Below are positions 28,701 to 37,393 of a DNA stretch of 64,000 nucleotides, piece by piece (position 1 is the stretch's first letter; every line of letters starts with the position of its first letter). Below the pieces are notes generated by a model that saw only the letters and a list, made by a program, of their open reading frames with translations, was not told the DNA's origin and ran no database searches. A program made the translations under genes and the position numbers. Source of the stretch: Candidatus Schekmanbacteria bacterium (GTDB taxonomy: Bacteria; Schekmanbacteria; GWA2-38-11; J061); NCBI GenBank assembly GCA_016219965.1, contig JACRJM010000002.1, positions 186,001 to 250,000 of the forward strand, given 5' to 3'.

Positions 28701-28871
28701 GTCGGGGTTTGCGCCGGGAAGACTTGCTGATACTAATATTGTCGGGAAATCGACGTTGGGCAGATCGCTTACCGGAAGACGCTGATAAGAGATGAAGCCA
28801 AAGAAAAGTATAGCGAGCATGACAAGCGTTGTCATGACAGGACGCTTTATAAAAATTTCTGCAATGTTCAT
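25773..28871 (-). CDS. RND efflux pump, inner-membrane transporter (MdtB/MdtC-like)
   Basis: A 1,032-residue drug/proton antiporter of the HAE1 class. It starts MNIAEIFIKRPVMTTLVMLA, has two large periplasmic loops and about 12 helices. The TM4 proton-relay aspartates are in VGFVVDDAIVMLENI. The periplasmic region carries PGANPDTMAAAVATPLE. It follows the adaptor gene with a 4-base ATGA overlap, so translation is coupled. No outer-membrane TolC-type partner is present in the window; one elsewhere is likely. Confidence 0.93.
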   Translation of the reverse strand: MNIAEIFIKRPVMTTLVMLAILFFGFISYQRLPVSDLPNVDFPTILVSASLPGANPDTMAAAVATPLERQFSTIAGLSTMNSTNSLGSTQVTLQFDLDRNIDAAAQDVQAAITKAASQLPQDMPSPPSYSKVNPADQPVLFLALSSATQPLYVVNEYADTFIGQRISMVSGVAQVQIYGAQKYAVRAQINPSALATKGIGIDEVANAIRRGNVNLPTGTLWGSKQAFTIKATGQLNNAKAYEPLIVAYRNGAPVRLKDVGRVIDSTENDKIASWYVDDRAIILAVLRQPGTNTVEIVDSIKKLFPSFREQMPASIDMNVIYDRSVSIRDSVNDVKNTLFIALCLVVLVIFLFLRNLSSTFIPSMALPMSVVGTFSFMYLFNYSLDNLSLMALTLSVGFVVDDAIVMLENIVRHMEQGESVYEAALNGSREISFTILSMTLSLVAVFIPVLFMGGLIGKLLHEFAVTIGLSILVSGFVSLSLTPMLCSRFLKEKKEEKHSGIYELSERFFNALFSLYDNTLKTAIKHRRTTLAVSLIILILTIYLFGAIPKGFFPSEDTGMIFCFTEGAQGISFESIAQHQKQMADIVKTDKDVRSFMSSVGSGGPNLAGNSGRIFIYLKDRSQRKRTVDDIIQDLRIKTADVPGLRIFMQNLPTVRFGGQLTKSQYQFTLQGPNIEELYSYTPILEDKIRLIPGLQDVTSDLQIKNPQVNVEINRDKASTLGVTAEQIEDALYYSYGARQVSTILASSNQYRVITELEPKYQTNPSVLSLLYIRSSSGELIPLSAVAKITKNVGPLSVNHLGQLPSVTISFNLKPGIPLGYAVDEVHKLADVTLPPTISRSFQGTAQAFESSMRGFWFLLLMAIIVIYIVLGILYESFIHPLTILSGLPSAGLGALLTLMLFGVELNLYAFVGIIMLIGIVKKNAIMMIDFALEAERKEGKSAEEAIYQGCLIRFRPIMMTTMAALMATLPIALGFGAGAETRRPLGLAVVGGLLFSQIITLYITPVIYIYLDNFQKKLGSRFYVFRGAGEK

Positions 28872-30046
28872 GGCTGGTTTTGCGGCGTTGCGGAGGAGCT
28901 TTTTATTTGGACTTTTGTACCGGGAAGAAGCTGAAGCTGTCCGTCTGTTACAACCGTTTCTCCTGCAGAAATGCCGTTTCCGATTAGAGACTCATTACCG
29001 GTCGTACGAATTACTTTTACAGGACGCGAGTCAACCGTCATGTCCGGTTTGACTACAAAAACATATTCTCCCTTCTGGCCTGATTGGACTGATTCTGACG
29101 GAATGACTATGGCGTTTTTCTCTGTTGAAAGGACAAGTGTTGTGTTGACGAACTGTCCGGGCCAGAGACTCTTTGCAGGATTCTCAAATGTTCCCTTAAG
29201 ACGTATAGTTCCCGTAGCAGTATCAACGGCATTATCTATAAATGTAAGTTCACCTTCCTCAGGTGTTTGCCCATCATTAGGAATTAAAGCCTCAACCTTT
29301 AACGTTCCTGAAGATATGTTTTTCTTTATCGCGGACAGATTCTGTTCAGGTACCGAAAAAGTAACAAGTATCGGGGAAATCTTGTTAATGGTGACAAGCG
29401 AGGTATCATTGACCTTGACTATGTTTCCTGCCTTGACGTCAAGGTTGCCTGTCCGGCCTTCAATCGGGGAATAAATCGAGCAGTAACCTAGCAGTATTTT
29501 TGCATTGTCGATTGTTGCCCTGTCGGATTGAACTGATGCTTCCAGCATTTCCCTGTTTGTACGTGAACTGTCGTAGTTTTCCCTGGCTATGAACCCTTTT
29601 TCGAATAATGATTTATAGCGCTCTTCTTCTGTTGCTGAATTTTGAAGCTGTGCCTTGTCTTTTGCAAGATTGGCTTCAGCCTGATTAAGGGCTGCTTTAA
29701 AAGGACGAGGGTCTATTGAGAAAAGAAGAGCACCTTTTTTTACATCATCCCCTTCTTTAAAGTGGACAGTCATCAGCTCTCCGCTGACCAGTGTTTTTAT
29801 TGTTACGGATGAGATTGTTTCTACTGTTCCTATGGCATTTATTGTGACCGGGACATCTTTTGAAACTGCCTTTGCGACTGTCACAGCGACTATTCTCTGT
29901 CTGTTTGTTTCATCTTTTGTTTTTGATGAACAGCCCGTGAAAAATAATACTGACAGAACCCCAAAACATGCAATTAATAATAAAAAGGCAGAATGATGTT
30001 TTCTGAGATTATTGATGTATATAAAATGACCAGATCTTGATTGCAT
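28868..30046 (-). CDS. RND periplasmic adaptor (membrane fusion protein)
   Basis: Adaptor linking the RND pump to an outer-membrane channel. A hydrophobic N-terminus ends in a lipobox-like FTGC, so it is probably a lipoprotein. It then has biotinyl-lipoyl halves (GTVETISSVTIKTLVSGE and SPIEGRTGNLDVKAG), a helical hairpin (about 120-180) and beta-barrel domains. The frame extends to 30073, but the ATG at 30046 has a strong GAGGAGG ribosome site and no overlap with the upstream gene, so it is chosen. Confidence 0.88.
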   Translation of the reverse strand: MQSRSGHFIYINNLRKHHSAFLLLIACFGVLSVLFFTGCSSKTKDETNRQRIVAVTVAKAVSKDVPVTINAIGTVETISSVTIKTLVSGELMTVHFKEGDDVKKGALLFSIDPRPFKAALNQAEANLAKDKAQLQNSATEEERYKSLFEKGFIARENYDSSRTNREMLEASVQSDRATIDNAKILLGYCSIYSPIEGRTGNLDVKAGNIVKVNDTSLVTINKISPILVTFSVPEQNLSAIKKNISSGTLKVEALIPNDGQTPEEGELTFIDNAVDTATGTIRLKGTFENPAKSLWPGQFVNTTLVLSTEKNAIVIPSESVQSGQKGEYVFVVKPDMTVDSRPVKVIRTTGNESLIGNGISAGETVVTDGQLQLLPGTKVQIKSSSATPQNQP

Positions 30047-30059
30047 GGTTTTAACCTCC

Positions 30060-30716
30060 TCACCAGAATTCATAACGTCCGGAAGCTATCACAAAAACGC
30101 CTAAAAGAAAATTAGTAATCGCATGGGCAGCTATACAATCTGAAAGTTCGCGTCTGTGGTATAATACGACATTGTATATTGCTCCTGCTATTATGCCTAC
30201 AAGCCATTGGCTGTGCTCGGAGCCAAAAAGCAAAGAACTTATTATAAATGAAGTCCATGTGAAAGTTCCGAACTTTACCTTCAGAAAATCAACATTTATG
30301 ATAAAGCGAAGGACAAAAGAACGCCAGAAAAGCTCTTCCATTACGGGTACTACTATAACGCTCCCTATCATCCGGTTGAAAATAAGCCATGCGCGAAACA
30401 TACGGCTTTCAAATATGCCCGGATCATAGGATGCAGCATCGAGCTTTGGGTAGAAATCATCAAAGCCAACCCATATTATGAATACAGCTATCCCGGCAAA
30501 GAGTGCGAAAAAAGTCCACCCCATACTGAGCTCTTTATAACTTTTCCAGTAATATATGATGAGGAGTGCGGCAACCAGTGTTTTAATAGGGTAAACGTAA
30601 TATACTGACCCTTCTATCAGTCTGCTTATTTCTGTTAAAATCATAAAGGCAGTAAAGGGTATTATGTATGGATAGTATGGACGCCAGTCCGTTTTTTTCT
30701 TATCTTTTCCCTCCAC
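30060..30716 (-). CDS. CAAX-protease-related membrane protein (CPBP family)
   Basis: A 218-residue protein with about six helices. The three CPBP intramembrane-protease motifs are present: E127-E128...R132 (MEELFWRSF), FGSEH with H168, and HAITN with H198/N202. Its size and layout resemble the CAAX-related proteins tied to exosortase/PEP-CTERM systems in Gram-negative bacteria; that link is inferred, as no exosortase gene or PEP-CTERM tail is in the window. It sits 13 bp upstream of the RND adaptor and 26 bp after dtd, so it could be co-transcribed with the pump. Confidence 0.75.
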   Translation of the reverse strand: MEGKDKKKTDWRPYYPYIIPFTAFMILTEISRLIEGSVYYVYPIKTLVAALLIIYYWKSYKELSMGWTFFALFAGIAVFIIWVGFDDFYPKLDAASYDPGIFESRMFRAWLIFNRMIGSVIVVPVMEELFWRSFVLRFIINVDFLKVKFGTFTWTSFIISSLLFGSEHSQWLVGIIAGAIYNVVLYHRRELSDCIAAHAITNFLLGVFVIASGRYEFW

Positions 30717-30742
30717 ACTCTTTCTCCAGATTAATTGCCAGA

Positions 30743-31201
30743 TTAATTGACCGGATATTTCTCCGAGCTGTCTATTATTATTGTCACAGGGCCTGCGTTA
30801 ATAAGCTCTACGTCCATCATTGCTCCGAAGATACCTGTTTTTACCGGGATACCGTAAGTCGAGATTTTTTTTACGAACATCTCATAAAGAGGGATTGCCT
30901 TTTCCGGTTTTGCGGCTTTTACGAAACTAGGTCTTCTTCCTTTCCTTGTATCTCCAAGGAGTGTGAACTGGCTTACTACAAGAACCTCTCCGGAAATGTC
31001 AATGCATGAAAGATTCATTTTGCCATCGCTGTCTTCGAATATTCGCAAATTCGCAGTTTTTTCTGCAACGTAGTCCGCATTGTCTTCATTGTCATCTTCG
31101 CTTACACCGAGCAGTACGAGCAAACCTTGTCCTATTGATGAACAGAGTTTCCCGTCCACTTCCACCTTTGCATTGCTTACACGCTGGATGACAGCTTTCA
31201 T
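30743..31201 (-). CDS. dtd: D-aminoacyl-tRNA deacylase
   Basis: Removes D-amino acids (and glycine mischarged on tRNA-Ala) from tRNA. The start [17 protein letters not shown], the [17 protein letters not shown] segment and the cross-subunit NAGPVTI motif (usually NxGPVT) are present. Length 152 is typical. First gene of a minus-strand run dtd-CAAX-adaptor-RND pump with short gaps. Confidence 0.93.
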   Translation of the reverse strand: MKAVIQRVSNAKVEVDGKLCSSIGQGLLVLLGVSEDDNEDNADYVAEKTANLRIFEDSDGKMNLSCIDISGEVLVVSQFTLLGDTRKGRRPSFVKAAKPEKAIPLYEMFVKKISTYGIPVKTGIFGAMMDVELINAGPVTIIIDSSEKYPVN

Positions 31202-31366
31202 AAATTATTAAATAATTATTAAATATTGATTGTTAGAAAATTTTGATATTATGAAATAATTCTAAAAGCAAGGCAGATTAACAGCAATCTTTTTGGTATT
31301 GCCTTGCTCCTCCGCGCTGTGTTAATAAACGCCGGATGCAGTGAGAAACCATTTCATAAAGGTGTT

Positions 31367-31828
31367 ATGGGGAATGAGGAGAAAATAGTCTGCCAGAACA
31401 AGAAAGCCTATTATGAGTATACGATTCTTGAAAAATATGAGGCTGGCATGGTGCTTCTTGGAACTGAGGTAAAATCTTTAAGGGAAGGAAAAGGGAATTT
31501 AAAAGACAGCTATGCGACTATCAGGGATGGAGAAGTCTTTCTTTATAATTGCCATATAAGCCCCTATTCACATACCGGGCAGGAAGGGCATGAACCCTTA
31601 AGGACTAGAAAGCTTCTTCTCACGTCAAGAGAGATAAACAAGCTCTCCGGCAAAGTAGAGGAAAAAGGGCTTACCCTGGTGGCGACTAAGATTTATTTTA
31701 AAAATGGACTGGCAAAGATTGAGATCGCCCTTGCCAAAGGGAAAAAGCTCCATGACAAGAGAAAAGCGATACAGGAAAAGGAAGTAAAGAGAGAGCTTGA
31801 CAGACAGGTAAGACAGAGACGGGATTAG
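31367..31828 (+). CDS. smpB: SsrA-binding protein
   Basis: Binds tmRNA for ribosome rescue. Motifs [33 protein letters not shown] and the basic C-terminal tail ([11 protein letters not shown]...RQRRD) are all present. The ORF is open from 31304, but homology starts at the ATG at 31367 (MGNEEKIV), giving 153 residues, normal for SmpB. The tmRNA gene itself was not seen nearby. It is followed with no gap by the amidase gene. Confidence 0.93.
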   Translation: MGNEEKIVCQNKKAYYEYTILEKYEAGMVLLGTEVKSLREGKGNLKDSYATIRDGEVFLYNCHISPYSHTGQEGHEPLRTRKLLLTSREINKLSGKVEEKGLTLVATKIYFKNGLAKIEIALAKGKKLHDKRKAIQEKEVKRELDRQVRQRRD

Positions 31829-32686
31829 ATGATGATAGAGAAAAAAATGAGAAGATTTAAAATAAGAATATTGGCAGTCGTAATGTTCCTGTTTTCATTT
31901 TTGCTGTTTGCAGGAATGGCAAATATTCTGTCAGCAGAGGGGAAACCGGCACAGTCAGGGAAAATTGTTGTCATAAATCCTGCACAGGGGGGGAAAGATA
32001 ATGGGATCTCTGTTGACGGAAAGGTCTTTGAAAAAGATATAGTTTTGGGTCTTGCCCTGTCGCTTAAAGATAAAGCGCCCAATTGCGGTTTTGCAGTCTC
32101 ACTTACAAGGGATAAGGATGCGGATCTTACTCTGTCCGACAGGATAACCATGGCGAATATGCGCTCCCCAATGGCTTTTATAAGCTTCCATGTAGGGGCA
32201 TCTTTTGATTCTGCTGTACGGGGGATAAAGATATATACCTGGTCGAAAAATCTGGGGATGCTTTCTCTTGGAACGGAGAAAAAATTTAAAAGCTGGACTG
32301 ACAATACTCCAGGCAGTCAGGATGCGGGTGGAGGTGAAGCATCAAATGAAACTCCCTCCGCCGCTCCAGGTACAGCACCGAAATTAAAGATAAAGCCATT
32401 AAGCGAAGTGCAGGAAGGTTCCAGTGAAGAAAGCCAGAAACTTGCATCAGCAATAAAAGATGAGATAAGCAAGCTCCCGGATATCCCATGCACCCTCGAG
32501 CATGCACCTTTGGCTGACCTAGGAGGGATTGCGGCACCGGCGGTTGTTATAGAAGTTTTTCAGGCATCTAATCCGAAAGACAAATCAGCGCTTCTCGATG
32601 AGAACATAAAAGACAGTATTGCCTCTGCAATATGTAAAGGAGTGGGTAATTATTTATCAGGGAAAAAGATTCAAAATGAAGAATAG
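31829..32686 (+). CDS. N-acetylmuramoyl-L-alanine amidase homologue with altered zinc site
   Basis: A 285-residue periplasmic protein with an N-terminal hydrophobic anchor/signal (about 11-36) and an Amidase_3-like domain. The start of the domain reads VVINPAQGGKDNG: the zinc-ligand histidine of the usual PGHGGxDxG is replaced by Gln53. The second ligand position E68 (FEKDIVL), the HVGAS histidine H121 and the final IEVFQASNP glutamate are kept. Loss of one of three zinc ligands suggests a weak or inactive enzyme, perhaps a structural or regulatory wall protein. It starts directly after smpB and overlaps the GerMN gene by 11 bases. Confidence 0.75.
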   Translation: MMIEKKMRRFKIRILAVVMFLFSFLLFAGMANILSAEGKPAQSGKIVVINPAQGGKDNGISVDGKVFEKDIVLGLALSLKDKAPNCGFAVSLTRDKDADLTLSDRITMANMRSPMAFISFHVGASFDSAVRGIKIYTWSKNLGMLSLGTEKKFKSWTDNTPGSQDAGGGEASNETPSAAPGTAPKLKIKPLSEVQEGSSEESQKLASAIKDEISKLPDIPCTLEHAPLADLGGIAAPAVVIEVFQASNPKDKSALLDENIKDSIASAICKGVGNYLSGKKIQNEE

Positions 32687-33257
32687 AGTAATTATATTTG
32701 TTGCCATAATCATTTGTGCCGGGCTTTTAAGCTGTGTAAAGGAAGAGAAGAAAAAGCCTGTCAAAACTGAAGAGGCTGTTGCAGAGAAATTGCTTGTTGA
32801 TGAAGAGTTATCTATTTTTATCCCTTCAGGAGGAGCTATTGTTCCCCATAAATCGCTATTCCAGTTTCTCCCTGAAGACGGCAGTGAAGAAAAAATAAAA
32901 GCAGTTTTAGCCCGTCTGTTAAAAGGAGATGTGAATTTTTCTACGGTCTTTCAATCTGCAGGGCAATCATCCGGGCCCGGAGCCGCCGGAATTGATGTGC
33001 TTGATGTCATAATAAGCCGCGAGAACATTGCGTACGTAGATCTAAGCAGATCTTTTATGACGAGGAACCCGACAGGCATTACATCAGAGATTGAGGCTGT
33101 CAACTCTGTTGCACTCACTGTCTTGAAAAATTTTCCGGAAATCACGGGAGTAATGATCCTGATTGACGGCAAGGAGCAGAAGACACTTGCAGGTCATGTC
33201 GATATCTCAATGCCATTTCGGCTGTCAGATTCTGATAACTCCCAGGGGGTGCAGTAA
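32676..33257 (+). CDS. GerMN-domain lipoprotein
   Basis: A 193-residue lipoprotein from the ATG at 32676. A short signal peptide ends in the lipobox LLSC, followed by a charged linker and a GerMN domain (about 45-180). The ending ILIDGKEQKTLAGHVDISMPF is typical of GerMN proteins near amidases. The frame is open to 32619 but the earlier start would be inside the amidase and spoil the signal peptide. Placement between an amidase homologue and murI suggests a role in the cell wall. Confidence 0.8.
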   Translation: MKNRVIIFVAIIICAGLLSCVKEEKKKPVKTEEAVAEKLLVDEELSIFIPSGGAIVPHKSLFQFLPEDGSEEKIKAVLARLLKGDVNFSTVFQSAGQSSGPGAAGIDVLDVIISRENIAYVDLSRSFMTRNPTGITSEIEAVNSVALTVLKNFPEITGVMILIDGKEQKTLAGHVDISMPFRLSDSDNSQGVQ

Positions 33258-33259
33258 CA

Positions 33260-34075
33260 GTGCCCGAAAGAGCAATAGGCGTCTTTGATTCAGGCATCGG
33301 GGGCCTTACGGTATTAAGGGAGATATCAAAGCTTCTGCCTCAGGAAAATCTTGTTTATCTCGGAGACACGGCACGCGTACCTTACGGCTCAAAATCTGCC
33401 GAGACAGTCCGCAGGTATGCAATACAGAATATAGACTTCCTTCTTACCAAGTATGTGAAATTCCTTGTCGTTGCCTGTAACACCGCATCTGCCTATGCGC
33501 TTGAACTCATAAGGGAGCACTATGATGTCCCGGTAATCGGGGTTATTGATCCGGGGGCAAAGGCGGCTGTGAGAGCAAGCGCGAATAAGAAAATCGGAGT
33601 GATAGGGACAAGGGCTACCATAGGAAGCGGAGCTTATGAGAAAATCATACATTCTCTGGACAGCACCGCCGAGATTTTTGCAAAGCCCTGCCCCCTCTTT
33701 GTCTCTCTTGCAGAAGAAGCGATGTTCGAAGGGGGGATAACGGACAAGGTTGTGGAATTTTATCTCAAGGAGATTAAAGAGTGCGAAGTTGACACCCTGA
33801 TTCTGGGCTGTACCCATTATCCGCTCCTTAAAAAATCCATTGCGAATTACATGGGAAAAAATGTGACACTTCTTGATTCAAGCATTGAGACAGCTTCTGA
33901 AGTGAAGAGGATTCTTATTGAAAGAAATCTTCTCAAAAAATCTTTTGAAGGACCTGGGACCTGCGACCTTTTTGTCACAGATGATTCCGAACATTTCAGA
34001 GGGGCGGCACATCTTTTTACAGGAAATGGTATAGTGAAGCTTCAGAAAATAGATCTTTATAAGGAAGAAAAATAG
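33260..34075 (+). CDS. murI: Glutamate racemase
   Basis: Makes D-glutamate for peptidoglycan. The two catalytic cysteines sit in VACNTASAYA and LGCTHYPLL, with the opening AIGVFDSGIGGLTV. Length 271 is normal. GTG start, 2 bp after the GerMN gene, with GGGGG before it. Part of a dense run of cell-wall and RNA genes. Confidence 0.94.
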   Translation: MPERAIGVFDSGIGGLTVLREISKLLPQENLVYLGDTARVPYGSKSAETVRRYAIQNIDFLLTKYVKFLVVACNTASAYALELIREHYDVPVIGVIDPGAKAAVRASANKKIGVIGTRATIGSGAYEKIIHSLDSTAEIFAKPCPLFVSLAEEAMFEGGITDKVVEFYLKEIKECEVDTLILGCTHYPLLKKSIANYMGKNVTLLDSSIETASEVKRILIERNLLKKSFEGPGTCDLFVTDDSEHFRGAAHLFTGNGIVKLQKIDLYKEEK

Positions 34076-34084
34076 GGGAGAAAA

Positions 34085-34807
34085 GTGAGAAAAGGAAAAA
34101 GAAAACCTAATGAGTTAAGGCCGGTAAAGATAACAGTAAGACCGGTAAAATATCCAGCCGGTTCGGCGCTGATCGAGGTTGGCGACACAAAGGTGCTCTG
34201 TGCTGCAAGCATACAGGAAGATGTCCCGAAGTTCCTTGCAGGAAAGGGAACGGGATGGGTGACTGCCGAATACTCTATGCTTCCTGCATCGACTAATACA
34301 AGAAATCAGCGTGAGCGCGGTGGAAAGATAAGCGGCAGGACGCAGGAGATACAAAGATTGATCGGGAGGAGCCTGAGGGCTGTAGTTGACTTTTCCCTGC
34401 TCGGCGAAAGGACAATAATGATTGACTGCGATGTTTTGCAGGCTGACGGCGGCACAAGGACCGCCTCCATCACTGGAGCCTATGTCGCACTTAAAATGGC
34501 GGCGGAAAATCTGGTCAGGAAAAAGCTTGTTGAGAAAAACCCGGTTACAGGGCAGGTTGCGGCAGTAAGCGCAGGCATTATAGGAAAGACGATTTTTCTT
34601 GATCTTGATTATGATGAGGATTCAACGGCAGATGTTGATATGAACCTTGTAATGACAGGAGACGGAAAGATTGTGGAGGTACAGGCTACCGGAGAAAGGG
34701 AGAATTTTTCCCAGTCCGAGCTTTCAAAGTTAATTGGAACAGCAGAGAAGGGGATCAATAGACTTTTTGAGTTCCAGTCGAAGGTGCTAAAGACTGCTAA
34801 AAGATGA
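34085..34807 (+). CDS. rph: Ribonuclease PH
   Basis: Phosphate-dependent 3'-5' exonuclease that trims tRNA precursors. Motifs: NELRPVKI at the start, the GTGWVTAEYSMLP segment, the GRTQEIQRLIGRSLRAVVD phosphate-site region and DCDVLQADGGTRTASITG. 240 residues, normal. GTG start with a GGGGAGAAAA leader 10 bp after murI. Confidence 0.95.
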   Translation: MRKGKRKPNELRPVKITVRPVKYPAGSALIEVGDTKVLCAASIQEDVPKFLAGKGTGWVTAEYSMLPASTNTRNQRERGGKISGRTQEIQRLIGRSLRAVVDFSLLGERTIMIDCDVLQADGGTRTASITGAYVALKMAAENLVRKKLVEKNPVTGQVAAVSAGIIGKTIFLDLDYDEDSTADVDMNLVMTGDGKIVEVQATGERENFSQSELSKLIGTAEKGINRLFEFQSKVLKTAKR

Positions 34808-34879
34808 AAATCAATGAGTCACTTGAGGTCATGGGAATTTGATGATATAAAGAATTTTTTTAATTGAGAGAAAGTTCAT

Positions 34880-37393
34880 ATGCCGGTTTATGATCCAAAA
34901 ACGATAGAAGAAAAATGGCAGAAGAGATGGAAAGAGACTGGAGAGTTTAAAACTGAAACTGACTCTTCCAAAAAAAAATACTATGTCCTTGAGATGTTCC
35001 CCTATCCTTCGGGAAGAATCCATATGGGGCATGTCCGCAATTATGTGATCGGAGATGTCATTGCCAGAGGCCGTAAGCGGCAGGGATACAATGTCCTTCA
35101 TCCTATGGGGTGGGATGCCTTCGGACTGCCGGCTGAGAATGCAGCCATAAAGAACAGGGTACAGCCTGCGGACTGGACATACGACAATATCAGGTACATG
35201 CAGGAGCAGTTGAAAAGCCTTGGACTTAGCTATGACTGGGAGAGGGAAGTTGCCACATGTTCTCCTGAATATTACCGGTGGTGCCAGTGGTTCTTCCTTA
35301 AATTCTACGAAAGAGGGCTTGCATACAGGAAAGTGTCTTCAGTCAACTGGTGCGGCTCCTGCAACACAGTGCTTGCCAATGAGCAGGTAGAGGGAGGCAA
35401 GTGCTGGCGCTGTGAAAACGATGTGATTCAGAAGCAGATGATGCAGTGGTTTTTCAGGATCACCGACTATGCAGATGAATTGCTAAAAGACCTGAAAAAT
35501 TTGAAAGGCTGGCCTGAGCGTGTTCTCACTATGCAGGAGAACTGGATAGGAAAGAGCTTTGGTACGGAAGTGGATTTCCCAATAAAAGGAGATGTAAAGA
35601 GCGGAGAAAAGGCCATCAAGGTTTTTACTACTAGACAGGACACACTCTTTGGGGCAACATTCATATCCCTTGCGCCTGAACATCCTATGGTTGAAGCTTT
35701 AATTGCCGGCCTTCCGGAAGCAGAAGAGGTAAGGAAATTTGTTGCCCGTATTGTGGCTGCTAAAAAAATCTCAAGGGATATTATTGATAAGGAAAAGGAA
35801 GGGGTTTTTACAGGCAGATATTGCATCAATCCATTGACAGGCTGGGAGATGCCGGTATATGTGGCGAACTTTGTCCTCACCGAATACGGCACTGGAGCAA
35901 TCATGGCAGTGCCGGCCCATGACCAGCGTGATTTTGAATTTGCAAAAAAATATGACATCCCGGTCAAAATTGTCATAACTCCGGCAGACAAGGATTTAAA
36001 GCCCGAAGAATTAAAAGAAGCTTATGTTGAAGAAGGTGTTCTTGTCAATTCAGGTGAGTTCAGCGGTATGAAGAGCAGCAGCGCTCTTGAGGCGATAGCA
36101 GATTTTCTTGAAAAAAAATCCATTGGCAGGAAGACTGTAAACTACAAGCTTCGGGACTGGGGAATTTCAAGACAGCGCTACTGGGGCGCTCCAATCCCGA
36201 TAATTTATTGCGACAAATGCGGTGCAGTGCCGGTCGCTGAAAAGGACCTTCCCGTTGTACTTCCTCTTGACCTTGAGCTTAAGTTTATAGGTGATTCGCC
36301 TCTAAAGGACTCTGATAAATTCATTAACACGACCTGCCCCAAATGCGGTTTGCCTGCACGGAGAGAGACTGACACAATGGATACATTCGTTGACTCATCA
36401 TGGTATTTTGCCAGATACTGTTCCCCGCGCGAGGATAAAGAAGCGCTAAAGAAGAGTGACATTGACTACTGGATGCCTGTTGATCAGTATATCGGCGGAA
36501 TTGAACATGCCATCCTCCATCTTCTCTATTCGAGGTTTTTCACTAAAGTAATGCGCGACCTCGGTCTTATGGATGTTTCGGAGCCCTTTACAAGCCTGCT
36601 TACACAGGGGATGGTAATTAAAGACGGTGCAAAGATGTCGAAATCCAAGGGAAATGTTGTTGACCCTGATGACCTTCTTAAAAAATACGGTGCTGACACT
36701 GTGAGGACTTTCTGCCTTTTTGCCGCACCACCAGAAAGGGATCTTGACTGGAGCGATGAAGGGATTGAGGGTGCTAACAGGTTTATCGGAAGGCTCTGGA
36801 GGCTTGTGGAAAGGGATATCGAAATTAAAAAAACGGTTTCTGTCGCTGGCCAGAATAATTCTAATAACAAAGAATTATCGGAGGGAGCGCTTAAACTTCT
36901 CCGGATCACCAATAGGACAATAAAAAGGGTGACTGACGACATCTTGTTAAGATATCATTTCAATACCGCTATCGCTTCGATCATGGAGGCGGTAAATGAA
37001 ATCAATTTGATAAAGGATGAAGAAATTAAAAATGATCCTTCGATGCAGCAGGCTTATGATTTTTCGGTAAAAACTCTTCTCACTCTTTTTTGGCCCGTTG
37101 CTCCCCATGTTTCAGAGGAACTTTGGGAAATGACAGGTGAACAGACACCCATATCTAAGACTGCCTGGCCATCTTATGATCCTTCAATGCTTCAAGAAGA
37201 TGAGATAACTATAGTGATCCAGATTAACGGAAAAATGAGGAGCAGGGTTCAGGTGCCGCGCGAAAGCGGAGAGGAAACCATAAAATCTGTTGTGTTAAGC
37301 GACAGCAGGGTAAAAGAATATATTGGCGACAACAATGTGAAAAAATTCATACTTGTCCCGGGAAAACTTGTAAACATAGTGATAGGAAAATGA
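34880..37393 (+). CDS. leuS: Leucyl-tRNA synthetase
   Basis: Class I synthetase of 837 residues. HMGH (the HIGH motif) appears in PYPSGRIHMGHVRNY, KMSKS in GAKMSKSKGNVVDPDD. An editing domain (CP1; about 220-420) holds the conserved TxRxD segment as FTTRQDTLFG. Zinc-ribbon-like cysteine pairs occur at CGSC/CWRC and CDKC/CPKC. The C-terminal anticodon and tail domains are complete. It overlaps lptE by 4 bases. No T-box or other leader was seen in the 72-bp gap upstream. Confidence 0.95.
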   Translation: MPVYDPKTIEEKWQKRWKETGEFKTETDSSKKKYYVLEMFPYPSGRIHMGHVRNYVIGDVIARGRKRQGYNVLHPMGWDAFGLPAENAAIKNRVQPADWTYDNIRYMQEQLKSLGLSYDWEREVATCSPEYYRWCQWFFLKFYERGLAYRKVSSVNWCGSCNTVLANEQVEGGKCWRCENDVIQKQMMQWFFRITDYADELLKDLKNLKGWPERVLTMQENWIGKSFGTEVDFPIKGDVKSGEKAIKVFTTRQDTLFGATFISLAPEHPMVEALIAGLPEAEEVRKFVARIVAAKKISRDIIDKEKEGVFTGRYCINPLTGWEMPVYVANFVLTEYGTGAIMAVPAHDQRDFEFAKKYDIPVKIVITPADKDLKPEELKEAYVEEGVLVNSGEFSGMKSSSALEAIADFLEKKSIGRKTVNYKLRDWGISRQRYWGAPIPIIYCDKCGAVPVAEKDLPVVLPLDLELKFIGDSPLKDSDKFINTTCPKCGLPARRETDTMDTFVDSSWYFARYCSPREDKEALKKSDIDYWMPVDQYIGGIEHAILHLLYSRFFTKVMRDLGLMDVSEPFTSLLTQGMVIKDGAKMSKSKGNVVDPDDLLKKYGADTVRTFCLFAAPPERDLDWSDEGIEGANRFIGRLWRLVERDIEIKKTVSVAGQNNSNNKELSEGALKLLRITNRTIKRVTDDILLRYHFNTAIASIMEAVNEINLIKDEEIKNDPSMQQAYDFSVKTLLTLFWPVAPHVSEELWEMTGEQTPISKTAWPSYDPSMLQEDEITIVIQINGKMRSRVQVPRESGEETIKSVVLSDSRVKEYIGDNNVKKFILVPGKLVNIVIGK

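Noticed and set aside
31202-31366. A tmRNA gene near smpB
   Set aside because: No tmRNA-like ends or tag-coding segment could be recognised here.
34808-34879. A T-box or attenuator before leuS
   Set aside because: The gap is only 72 bp and no T-box core or strong hairpin was seen.
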